Made by a program: the position numbers and the translations under genes
The notes under the pieces: generated by a model
Told to the model about the DNA's origin: nothing
The model's database searches: none
What the model saw: the letters and a program-made list of their open reading frames with translations, nothing else
Shown: positions 8,719-16,514 of the stretch, piece after piece
Layout of the letters: the number at the start of each line of letters is the position of its first letter
Position numbering within the stretch: the first letter of the stretch is position 1
NCBI GenBank assembly: GCA_902491345.1
Contig: CABUHI010000019.1
Coordinates: 1-30,536 of the forward strand
Direction of reading: 5' to 3'
Length of the DNA stretch: 30,536 nucleotides
DNA from: an uncultured Collinsella sp.
Lineage (GTDB): Bacteria > Actinomycetota > Coriobacteriia > Coriobacteriales > Coriobacteriaceae

Positions 8719-9837
8719 CTACTGTGCGGCCGGCACGTCATCGGGATGCGGATTATCGCCGTAGGTGCGCTGATACGTCAGCACGCGCCAGACCAGCGGC
8801 AGGCCGCCAATCTTAAAGTAGTGCTTAAACGTATTGAGCTTGCCGGGCTTCTTAAAGTCAAAGCGCGAATCGATATAAGCACGGGGCGACTTGACCATCA
8901 GGCGCAAGTCGGTCTCGCCGCGCGGATCGAACAGCGACAGATCAAAGCGACCGGCATCCCAATCGGCCTTGAGCTCGGGCGAAGCCTTCTCCCAAAACTG
9001 CTCGCGCAGCTCATCGATCAGACGCTCGTCATTCCAGCGATACGTATCGACCTTCATGCGCATTAAAATGCCCTGGAGCTGAACCTTGAGCTCGGGACGT
9101 TCATCCAAAAAGCGCTGCATCTCGGCGTATTCGTCGCACACGCAAAATACCTTGTTGGGCGAATTAACTGAACTCTTCTCGTTGTCTTGGCGATAGCACA
9201 AAATGGGGTCCGCGATAAACGCTGCACGCTCGGCGCATGCCCAAACCTTAAAGTTAAAGCCTGCGTCCTGATACGAGGCGCCCGGCGTGGGAAGGAACCG
9301 AATCTGATTGTCGTTGAGGAACTCGCGCCGATAGATGGCCGACCAAATGGAAGGTTTGCGGTAGAAGATGCCCGGGCGATCGACGGGGCGATACGCGGCG
9401 CCCGTCATATACTCGCCGATGATCCCAAACAGCTCACGGCGCTCGCTGGGCGTGGACCAATACAGATAAAAGTCGCCCTTTACCACATCGGCATGCTCAG
9501 CATCGGCCTTGGCGACCAGCTTTTGGAGCGAATCCTCAAACATAAAGTCGTCGGACTCAAGAATGCCCACGTACTCACCGCGCGCCATCTCCAGACCGCG
9601 GTTCATCGAGTCGCCGTAGCCGCTGTTGGCTTTGTCGATCATCTTTACACGGGGGTCGCGCTCCATGTACTCGCGGATGATATCCGGCGAGCTATCGGTG
9701 GAACCGTCATTGATACAGATGATCTCGATGTCCTCGAGCGTCTGCGCCACGGCGGAATCGAGGCACTCGCGCAGATAGCGCTCGACATTGCAAATGGGGA
9801 CAAGCAGCGAAACTTTAGGGGTATCAGAGTTCTGCAA
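8719..9837 (-). CDS. Family-2 glycosyltransferase (A-type paralogue, second copy)
   Basis: 372 residues with a GT-A domain: VSLLVPICNVE (9-19), NDGSTDSS (43-50), SGYGDSMNRG and ILESDD (ESDD at 94-97). The region with SIWSAIYRREFL, FLPTPGAS and YRQDNE is shared almost word for word with the enzyme at 10959-12062, so these are close paralogues. The start is a TTG at 9837, supported by AGGAGG five nt upstream and no competing ATG. A 74-nt gap separates it from the upstream gene, larger than any other gap in this operon; no clear terminator or promoter is visible there. Role in surface glycan assembly is inferred from the family and neighbours. Confidence 0.9.
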   Translation of the reverse strand: MQNSDTPKVSLLVPICNVERYLRECLDSAVAQTLEDIEIICINDGSTDSSPDIIREYMERDPRVKMIDKANSGYGDSMNRGLEMARGEYVGILESDDFMFEDSLQKLVAKADAEHADVVKGDFYLYWSTPSERRELFGIIGEYMTGAAYRPVDRPGIFYRKPSIWSAIYRREFLNDNQIRFLPTPGASYQDAGFNFKVWACAERAAFIADPILCYRQDNEKSSVNSPNKVFCVCDEYAEMQRFLDERPELKVQLQGILMRMKVDTYRWNDERLIDELREQFWEKASPELKADWDAGRFDLSLFDPRGETDLRLMVKSPRAYIDSRFDFKKPGKLNTFKHYFKIGGLPLVWRVLTYQRTYGDNPHPDDVPAAQ

Positions 9838-9911
9838 GAGAACCTCCTGTTGAATAGCGTGTAACAGGGTTATTTTAGCAGCCGGGTTGCGGCGGGCGGC
9901 AGCGCTTGGAA

Positions 9912-10952
9912 TTAGATAAAGCGCTCCAGACAGGCTTTGAGACCGCGAGTCGAAAGATAGAACAGCGTGGCGTCTGCCATCGAAACGCCCGAGGTCGCCG
10001 CAACGAGCTTGTGGGCAACACGCCGAACGGCGCCCTTAGCAGGCATATCCGCCCACGCCGTTCCCAAAAACGTCGTGAGATCCATGTTGACGCGAGCCGC
10101 CACGCGATGGAAACCATCGGCATCCAAGCGCGCCAGGTCGAACACAATTAGGTCTAAAAACCAAGTTATCAGCTCGCCGGGGCACAGGTCCAAAAGACCG
10201 TAGGCCGCCCAGTCCTCCAAGACCTCCTCGAGCATCCTCATGTGGGCGTCAAGCTTTTTGGCGCGAGCATCGGCACTGTTGAACTCGTGCGTCGCCGATT
10301 CACTCTCCATCACGTAGTGGTAGAACTTGTCCGGCATGACGACGGTCTTGCGGGCAAGCGCATAAGCCGCAAATTGGAAGACGACGTCCTCGCCCAAAGC
10401 CAAACCGGGGGCGAAGCGAATGCCTTCGCGATTGAGCAGCTCGCGCGAAAAAGCCGCACGGCAGGCATAGGGCTGCGCATTCGAATGGAACAGCAGTTGG
10501 GGATCACGGGCGCCGAAGGTACCGGCTTTGGGGCTCATGAGTTGCTGGACGCGTTTGGGGGCAGCATCGGCAGGTTCACAGACGCCGCCAAAAACGGCGG
10601 CCTCGGCATCCGCAGACTCCATGACATGCAACACGCGCTCGACCGTCTGGGCATCGATGTAATCGTCGGCGTCCACAAAAAAGACGGTCTCGCCCTCGGC
10701 GGCATCGATGCCGGCGTTTCGAGCGCACGAGACACCCTCGTTTTTCTGGTCAATCACCAGCACACGTCCGTCGGTCTGTGCCATTTGATGCAAGACGCTC
10801 AGGGAATCATCAGTCGATCCGTCATTGACACAAACGACCTGAATCGAGCGCTCGGACTGTGCCAACAGCGAGTCGAGGCATCGCTGAATCGAGCGTGCCG
10901 AGTTGTATACGGGAACGACGATGGTCGCTTTGGGGGTCGAAGCCTCTCCCAT
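9912..10952 (-). CDS. Family-2 glycosyltransferase (B-type paralogue, first copy)
   Basis: 346 residues. The GT-A domain has KATIVVPVYNSA (8-19), NDGSTDDS (43-50), SCARNAG and FFVDADD (DADD at 94-97). The C-terminal half carries LGEDVVFQFAAY, then a helical region ending ACLERFI. Full-length resemblance to the product of 7639-8706 points to a gene duplication, though the two have diverged considerably. The ATG lies 6 nt after the stop of the preceding gene, with a G-rich AGGGGGTAGG Shine-Dalgarno across that stop, indicating coupled translation. No membrane segment is seen. Sugar specificity cannot be read from sequence. Confidence 0.9.
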   Translation of the reverse strand: MGEASTPKATIVVPVYNSARSIQRCLDSLLAQSERSIQVVCVNDGSTDDSLSVLHQMAQTDGRVLVIDQKNEGVSCARNAGIDAAEGETVFFVDADDYIDAQTVERVLHVMESADAEAAVFGGVCEPADAAPKRVQQLMSPKAGTFGARDPQLLFHSNAQPYACRAAFSRELLNREGIRFAPGLALGEDVVFQFAAYALARKTVVMPDKFYHYVMESESATHEFNSADARAKKLDAHMRMLEEVLEDWAAYGLLDLCPGELITWFLDLIVFDLARLDADGFHRVAARVNMDLTTFLGTAWADMPAKGAVRRVAHKLVAATSGVSMADATLFYLSTRGLKACLERFI

Positions 10953-10958
10953 GTCGAC

Positions 10959-12062
10959 CTACCCCCTCAGCGATTCGATGAGGAAGGCGGCGACCACGCC
11001 TGGGCCTCCAACCGAGGCGTAGTATTTGGCGCGTCCCAGGGCGCCGTCCGTCGCAAAGTGCGGGTGCTCGTCCACCCAAGCTTCAGGGTCTTTGAGGATC
11101 GCAGCAAGATTCGCGCGCTTCCACGGCTTAAGGTCGTCCAGCGAAAAGTCTCCTGCGTCCAAGGAGGCCTGGAACTCCTTGGTCATCTGGACCAGGAACT
11201 CTTTATAGAACTTAGGCGCCAGGCGCACGTAGTTCCACATGTACGAATCGTACTTAATGAGCTGATTGAACTTGAGCATGCGCGCGACATCGCCGCTTGC
11301 GTGGTCGCGGGCATAATCCTCTCGAATCCAACGCTCAATCTCGGCATACTCGGTATTGACGCAAAAGACCTTAGCCGAAGAATTGACCGAGGAATTCTCG
11401 TTGTCTTGGCGATACGACAACACGGCATCATGCAGGTAAACAGCCTTATCGGCGCACGCGATCACCTTAAAGGCGAATGACGTGTCCTGAAAGGATGCCC
11501 CCGGAGTCGGCAGGAACGTAATGCCGTTGCGCTCAAGAAAATCGCGACGGTACACGGCCGACCAAATCGACGGCTTTTGCTTAAAGAACTGCGTCGTATC
11601 GCTCGGGTGCACCGGCTTGCCACAGTCCTTGGCTTTAAACATCTCGTGCAGCGAACGGCGCTCCTCGGGCTTAGACCAGTAGAAATCAAAGTTCGCCTTC
11701 GCAAAGTCGGCATTATTGCTATCGGCGGCCGAGACAAGCTTTTCGAGTGCGTCGGACGCCATAAAGTCATCGGACTCCAAGATGCCCACGTACTTGCCAC
11801 GCGCCATCTCCAGACCGTGGTTCATCGAGTCGCCGTAGCCGCTGTTGGCTTTGTCGATCATCTTGACGCGCCCATCGCGCTCCATATACTCGCGGATAAT
11901 CGCCGGCGAGTTGTCGGTCGACCCGTCGTTAATGCAGATAATCTCAATATCCTTGAGCGTCTGCGCCAGGGCGGAATCGAGGCACTCGCGCAGGTAGCGC
12001 TGAACATTGTAAATGGGAATAAGCAGCGACAGAACAGGGCTGCCAGAGGCGTTAGTAGACAA
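10959..12062 (-). CDS. Family-2 glycosyltransferase (A-type paralogue, first copy; first gene of operon)
   Basis: 367 residues. The GT-A domain has LSLLIPIYNV (11-20), NDGSTDNS (45-52), SGYGDSMNHG and ILESDD (ESDD at 96-99). It is a close paralogue of the product of 8719-9837 up to about residue 240, after which the C-termini differ. The start is a TTG at 12062 with AAGGAG five nt upstream; no nearby in-frame ATG competes. This is the same unusual TTG start as in its paralogue, which suggests the start region was duplicated too. It opens the five-gene minus-strand operon and is divergent from the acyltransferase gene across a 112-nt gap that must hold both promoters. Confidence 0.9.
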   Translation of the reverse strand: MSTNASGSPVLSLLIPIYNVQRYLRECLDSALAQTLKDIEIICINDGSTDNSPAIIREYMERDGRVKMIDKANSGYGDSMNHGLEMARGKYVGILESDDFMASDALEKLVSAADSNNADFAKANFDFYWSKPEERRSLHEMFKAKDCGKPVHPSDTTQFFKQKPSIWSAVYRRDFLERNGITFLPTPGASFQDTSFAFKVIACADKAVYLHDAVLSYRQDNENSSVNSSAKVFCVNTEYAEIERWIREDYARDHASGDVARMLKFNQLIKYDSYMWNYVRLAPKFYKEFLVQMTKEFQASLDAGDFSLDDLKPWKRANLAAILKDPEAWVDEHPHFATDGALGRAKYYASVGGPGVVAAFLIESLRG

Positions 12063-12128
12063 ATGTGCTCCTTAGGAAATACCTGTCGTTTCATGGTATC
12101 AAAGGGTCAGCGCGCCAGCGGGCGTTTA

Positions 12129-12134
12129 TATAAT
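12129..12134 (+). promoter_or_regulatory. Candidate -10 box for the acyltransferase gene
   Basis: A perfect TATAAT lies about 40 nt before the ATG at 12175, inside the divergent gap. No good -35 is found 16-18 nt upstream, so the call rests on the -10 alone. The surrounding TTTATATAAT tract could also serve the minus-strand glycosyltransferase operon. Confidence 0.35.
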
Positions 12135-12174
12135 CTATGGAGCCCGCAGAGGCAAACCGATAAGAAAGGACGTC

Positions 12175-13305
12175 ATGCAGCCCAAAGCCGCACGCAACAT
12201 ACCCATCGAAGCGCTGCGTTTGGTCGCGGTCGCCGGCATCGCGGTGTTCCACACCTTTCAGTGGACCTTCCAAGCCGTCTGCGTCGGCGCCGTGGAATAT
12301 GCCCCACTTGCGATGTTCCCCTATTCCGGCGTGCTCGGTTTTATTAACTTGCTGGGCTGCTGGGCCAACGAGGTCTTCTTTATGATTTCGGGCTATTTTC
12401 TCATCGCTTCGGCCGAGCGTGCTTGGGACGGTGGAGCAACATGGAAGTCGCAAATGCAACGGACGGCGCAGCGCCTGGGCAAGGTCATTTTGCCCACTGC
12501 GTTTTATTGCCTCGTGGCGCTCGCGTGGTCCACGGTCGTCTCACCCATTCCCGATGTTACCCTCAATACGCACTACTGGTACACGCTAGGCCTTGAGTTT
12601 ATCTGGGTCTATGCCGCCACGGTCTTCATGGCGTCATGGTTTGGACTGGCTAAGAGTCGACTCCCCCAGAAAACCTACAAGACGACGGTCATCGCCGTTG
12701 GCATCCTCGCATTTGTTGTTAACGGGTATTTAGCCGCTATGAGTGCGACAAGCGCCGGCGAGTTTTCTTGGCTCCAAAAGCTCATGAGCGCCGTCACGTA
12801 CATTATCGCGTTTTTGATCGGCGGACTGCTCCGCGACGTAACCGGCGCCATGGATTCGGACAAGGCGGGCGCCTTAGGCACGCGGTCGCTCGCAGCGGTT
12901 TTGGTGCTCGCCACCATCCTGGAAGGAGCACTCTCCTTCACCGGCAACCTCACGGCGATGGCAGTCCTCTCCTACAAATCAACCTCGTTGATCTCGTTTG
13001 CCCTCGCTGCCGCCTCTCTGCTCTTTGCGGCGACCCGGCGCAGGGCCTCAGGCAATCCACGGACCGCAGGTGTCATCGTCACCTTATCGACCGCCACGCT
13101 TGGTTTCTATGTGATGCAGTCGCTCACCAGTAGCCTGTGGCGTCCCGTCTTCAATACGTTGCTCGCAAACATACTGATCAGCCAAAACAGCCCGGCAGCT
13201 ATATGTATCGTCACGGGTATCGTCATTAGCATCGTCTTTGCTCTGGCACTTCTCATCATCGATGCAGCTAGAAGTCTTATCGAACGCAAGCTCAAGAGGC
13301 AATAG
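12175..13305 (+). CDS. Membrane acyltransferase (acyltransferase-3 family)
   Basis: 376 residues with about ten hydrophobic segments, ending in a basic cytoplasmic tail (SLIERKLKRQ). The N-terminus has R15 and H26 spaced as R-X10-H inside the first membrane segment, the hallmark catalytic pair of the acyltransferase-3 family, and FFMISGYF follows at about 66-73. The family moves acyl groups, usually acetyl, onto surface or exported glycans. Divergent from five glycosyltransferase genes and followed by another, it most likely O-acetylates the same polysaccharide. AGAAAGGA four nt before the ATG supports the start. It could instead act on another wall polymer. Confidence 0.85.
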   Translation: MQPKAARNIPIEALRLVAVAGIAVFHTFQWTFQAVCVGAVEYAPLAMFPYSGVLGFINLLGCWANEVFFMISGYFLIASAERAWDGGATWKSQMQRTAQRLGKVILPTAFYCLVALAWSTVVSPIPDVTLNTHYWYTLGLEFIWVYAATVFMASWFGLAKSRLPQKTYKTTVIAVGILAFVVNGYLAAMSATSAGEFSWLQKLMSAVTYIIAFLIGGLLRDVTGAMDSDKAGALGTRSLAAVLVLATILEGALSFTGNLTAMAVLSYKSTSLISFALAAASLLFAATRRRASGNPRTAGVIVTLSTATLGFYVMQSLTSSLWRPVFNTLLANILISQNSPAAICIVTGIVISIVFALALLIIDAARSLIERKLKRQ

Positions 13306-13475
13306 ACACGCTGCCGTCAGACGCTAAAGCCGCTACAGCCGTGGCAGGTTCCTGCGTTTTATTCAAAGCTTGCCGCCAAGGTGCGCCGAGCCTTTACAAT
13401 AGGACAGTCCCAAGGACGTATTCGATAGCTTCCGCGCTGCACTCGCCCGCCGCGCGTGAAAGGATATATTGCCCC

Positions 13476-14495
13476 ATGCCTTCAACCCTTCCCGCTCCCA
13501 TCGATAAGCTCGCCATTGTCGTCGTTACGTACAAGCGCCAGGAACTCCTGGCCAACTTGTTCGACTCCATGACCGAGCTCACGGCAACGCCCTGGCGCAT
13601 CGTGATTGTCGATAACGAGAATTCGCGCGAGACCGAGGCCATGTGCACCGCATTCAACGAGCGCCTGGCCAACCTGTGGGGCACCGACATCGAACAGCCC
13701 GACGCGAAGGGCGGCACCGACCGCGTCATCTACGCACCACAGCTCGAAAACGGCGGCGGTGCAGGTGGCTTCTCCGCTGGCACCAAATGCGCCTACGACC
13801 TGGGCGCCCAGTGGTTCTGGGTGATGGACGACGACGTGCTCGTCATCCCCGAAGGCATCGAGCGTCTTGCCAAGTGGACCGACCGCTACGATGTCATCCA
13901 GGGTTCGCGCCTAGACTTTGACGGCGGCGCCTTCTTTTGGCAGTACCAGCTCATCCTTTCGCTCGGCATTCCCAACCCAGTCGCCAAGTGGGACTTGGGT
14001 CCAGAGGGTTATCGCGCCATGAACCAGCTGTGCTTTGAGGGCGGCATGTTCTCGCGCCGCGTGGTCGACAAGATCGGCCTGCCCGACGCGCGCTTCTTTA
14101 TCTACGGCGACGATGCCTGCTATGGCTACGTGGCCAGCCAGCACTTCCCCGCCGCCGTTGTTGCCGACGTGGTGCTCAAGCGCGCCCGCGCCGTCTCTAA
14201 CTGGGACATCGCCGGCAAACGCCAGCTCAACTCCACGAGCGACACCAACCGCTACTACATCATGCGCAACCGCGGTTATCTGGCACGCTACATGCAGATC
14301 TACGGCGACTACCACCCCGTGCTGTTCCGTCTGGGCAACGCCGCGACCTTCTGCAAGGAATTCATTCGCCTGGTTGCGGTCGATAAGTGCTTTAAGACCG
14401 GTATTCCGGCGCTGCGCCGTGGCATGAAGGACGCCCGCAAGATCGTCAAGGACCCCAACTGGAAGCCCATGCCGCCCATGAAGGACGCGGAGTAG
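13476..14495 (+). CDS. Family-2 glycosyltransferase of galactofuranosyl/rhamnosyl-transferase type
   Basis: 339 residues. KLAIVVVTYKR (11-21) opens a GT-A domain; ENGGGAGGFSAG (91-102) and WVMDDDV (115-121) follow, with FIYGDD further on. The N.GG.GGF block followed by W.MDDD is typical of the GlfT/WbbL-like branch, which uses UDP-galactofuranose or dTDP-rhamnose. Only this branch assignment is supported; the sugar is not. The frame is open from 13341, but I place the start at the ATG at 13476, where the GT fold begins and AAAGGA lies 11 nt upstream (a long spacing). A 170-nt gap separates it from the acyltransferase; it holds only weak hairpins. The end is convergent with the next gene, 20 nt away. 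Confidence 0.87.
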   Translation: MPSTLPAPIDKLAIVVVTYKRQELLANLFDSMTELTATPWRIVIVDNENSRETEAMCTAFNERLANLWGTDIEQPDAKGGTDRVIYAPQLENGGGAGGFSAGTKCAYDLGAQWFWVMDDDVLVIPEGIERLAKWTDRYDVIQGSRLDFDGGAFFWQYQLILSLGIPNPVAKWDLGPEGYRAMNQLCFEGGMFSRRVVDKIGLPDARFFIYGDDACYGYVASQHFPAAVVADVVLKRARAVSNWDIAGKRQLNSTSDTNRYYIMRNRGYLARYMQIYGDYHPVLFRLGNAATFCKEFIRLVAVDKCFKTGIPALRRGMKDARKIVKDPNWKPMPPMKDAE

Positions 14496-14515
14496 TAAAG
14501 GGCTTTCGTCATCCC

Positions 14516-16312
14516 CTATAACCGCTGGCACACCACGGACACACGCTGCCCGTCAAAGCCAAAGCCCCAGCGCATGCGTCCAATGGCGGGGCGTGGCACA
14601 CGGATTTCGTCGATGCCGTCGCGCTCTATGTCGAGCAGCGCCTGCACGGCCAGCAATTCCAGGCCCAGCGCATCCACACCGGGGTCATACATCATGTTGA
14701 TCGTTATCAGCGGACGTTCATCGAGCATACCGATCGTATCGGCTATGTCGAACACGGCGCCCGTGGGAAAAACCTGGATGTCCCAGCGATCCGCGCCACA
14801 CTTTCGCCTCGAGGCAGGATTGGCATAGCCAGGCAAGCCAAAGCAGAGCCCCTGCAAGAGCAGATGATATGGCAGCGGCGTATCTGGGTCGGTCTCGCCG
14901 ATTCCCGCATCTCCCAAGATGCGGCTTAGCGCCCGCCTCACGGTATCCTCGTTCCCATGGCACAGCCCGTCGCGAAACACATCGACGTCTCGAATGTCTT
15001 CTGCAGCGCACTCAAACCACTCAATAATCACTAGACGCAAGGCCTGGCGAAGCTCGTTATTGGGCAATCGCAAAGCACGGAGGCGATCGCCATGCTCTGG
15101 CTCCTCAGTCATATCCGTCGTGAGAAAACCGGACAGATACAGCGCTGTCCACATGCCATCGTCAGGCGAGACATCTGGCTCTGCAGTGCCCAAACAAAGC
15201 GGGACCTCAGCGCACCCATGGGCCTCGAGCAAATCAAACAAGACCGAAAGGCGGTCGAGATTCCACCCGGCAACTACCCTACTCAGGCAATCGGCATATC
15301 CATACAGATCGGCACGCACAGGCGCCGTGCAGCCTCGGCCCAGAAAACCGATCACACGCTCTGGACTCGAGCAATAGGCCCTGCCAAACCGATACCCCTC
15401 GAGCCATTCACGCGCATCATCCAGGTATTCCTCGCGCCCAGCATGATTCAAAAGAGCCTCGACCTCGGCATCCGAAAAACCGAACCATCGGTCACACCAC
15501 GCCGACAGCGGCGTCGTCAGACAATACGAGCAGCAGTGCAAAGAAAGCGCCGCTACGGCAGGGCCGGGATACTCCCCCATCAGACACGCCAGCCGCAACG
15601 AATCGCGCGCAGTGGCAATGGCGTCGAACAGCACGCGATCGAGCAGCTCCGCCGGACCGGCTACGGAAACGTCCCTCGCGCTCGCACGGCGAGACCACGC
15701 CGCATCGTACCCATCAACGAGCAATACAACCTGCCCATCGCAGGCCATCTCCAGCAGCTCAATGAGCACACCGAGCACCGAGTCAACCTCATCCTCGCTC
15801 GCCGCGCCACGCGCAACGCGTTCGATGTGACGTACCTTGTCTCGAGCTAAATCCGGAGCCTCCAAAAGCGCCAGCAGGCGAGCGCACTCGTCCGAAAGAG
15901 CATCGCGCACGACGTCGGCAACATCGGTGCCACGCCTCGCAGCGCCAGAAAAGTCCAGCGATATCACCGGATAGCAAGCGTACTCATCCCGATAGCGCCC
16001 GCCGTCCGCATCCCAAATCTGAGCATCGGCAAACAAAAGCTGACCAGCGCGACCGACCGCTGGACGCTCCAGAAAAGCCCTGAGCATCGACAGGTTCATG
16101 CTCTTGCCAAAACCCTCGGGTCGACAGCACACCACAACGGACGCGTCGCAGTCCAACACATCGGCAATAAACATGGTCTTGTCGACCAGCGTGCAGCAAC
16201 CAAGAGCCTCCGCATAGTCGTGCATGCCAATGGGCAAAGCCGCATCGTCGGCACAGCCGATCAAACGCACGCCAAAGCCGTCAGCACAACCATTATTTGC
16301 CTGTTCAGACAC
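14516..16312 (-). CDS. AAA-ATPase-like / PD-(D/E)XK-nuclease-like protein with degenerate motifs
   Basis: 598 residues from a GTG at 16312, chosen because AGGGGG lies nine nt upstream and because the open frame beyond it (to 16444) does not look like the family. The layout matches the AAA_ATPase-like plus PD-(D/E)XK family common in gut anaerobes: VDKT (43-46), the Walker-A variant RPEGFGKS (64-71), YPVISLDFSG (about 114-123), a Walker-B-like LLVDGYDA (197-204), then a helical lid. The usual Walker-B DEYD reads D200-G201-Y-D, losing the catalytic Glu. The C-terminal region, where the family has a D...E-x-K nuclease core, reads ITINM at the expected strand and shows no clear E-x-K. The protein may bind but not hydrolyse nucleotide. 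Biological role of the family is unknown. Confidence 0.75.
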   Translation of the reverse strand: MSEQANNGCADGFGVRLIGCADDAALPIGMHDYAEALGCCTLVDKTMFIADVLDCDASVVVCCRPEGFGKSMNLSMLRAFLERPAVGRAGQLLFADAQIWDADGGRYRDEYACYPVISLDFSGAARRGTDVADVVRDALSDECARLLALLEAPDLARDKVRHIERVARGAASEDEVDSVLGVLIELLEMACDGQVVLLVDGYDAAWSRRASARDVSVAGPAELLDRVLFDAIATARDSLRLACLMGEYPGPAVAALSLHCCSYCLTTPLSAWCDRWFGFSDAEVEALLNHAGREEYLDDAREWLEGYRFGRAYCSSPERVIGFLGRGCTAPVRADLYGYADCLSRVVAGWNLDRLSVLFDLLEAHGCAEVPLCLGTAEPDVSPDDGMWTALYLSGFLTTDMTEEPEHGDRLRALRLPNNELRQALRLVIIEWFECAAEDIRDVDVFRDGLCHGNEDTVRRALSRILGDAGIGETDPDTPLPYHLLLQGLCFGLPGYANPASRRKCGADRWDIQVFPTGAVFDIADTIGMLDERPLITINMMYDPGVDALGLELLAVQALLDIERDGIDEIRVPRPAIGRMRWGFGFDGQRVSVVCQRL

Positions 16313-16446
16313 CAAAACGTTCCCCCTAAATCGCAGCACGATGCCAATTGTAATGACCGCATCGCATGTACCGATGTCGCCGCGCAAACATATCGGGCAA
16401 CGGTAGTAACAAGAGGTGTGAGGGGGCACAATTAATCGTTGCACAA

Positions 16447-16482
16447 CAAAACGGGGCCCGATACATTCGCACCGGACCCCGT
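16447..16482 (-). terminator. Rho-independent terminator of the surface lysozyme-like gene
   Basis: On the minus strand a 9-bp stem (complements of 16474-16482 and 16451-16459, one G-U pair, core ACGGGG/CCCCGT) is followed by UUUUG. It begins 32 nt after the stop of the gene at 16515. Confidence 0.8.
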
Positions 16483-16514
16483 CCCGACTATTTAGTTATC
16501 TGGCAACTGAGAGC

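Noticed and set aside
6835..9066. Long plus-strand open frame of 743 codons opposite the glycosyltransferase operon
   Set aside because: It lies antisense to two GT2 genes with clear motifs and packed operon structure. Its translation is rich in His, Arg, Gln and Val and fits no family. Long antisense frames are expected in GC-rich coding DNA.
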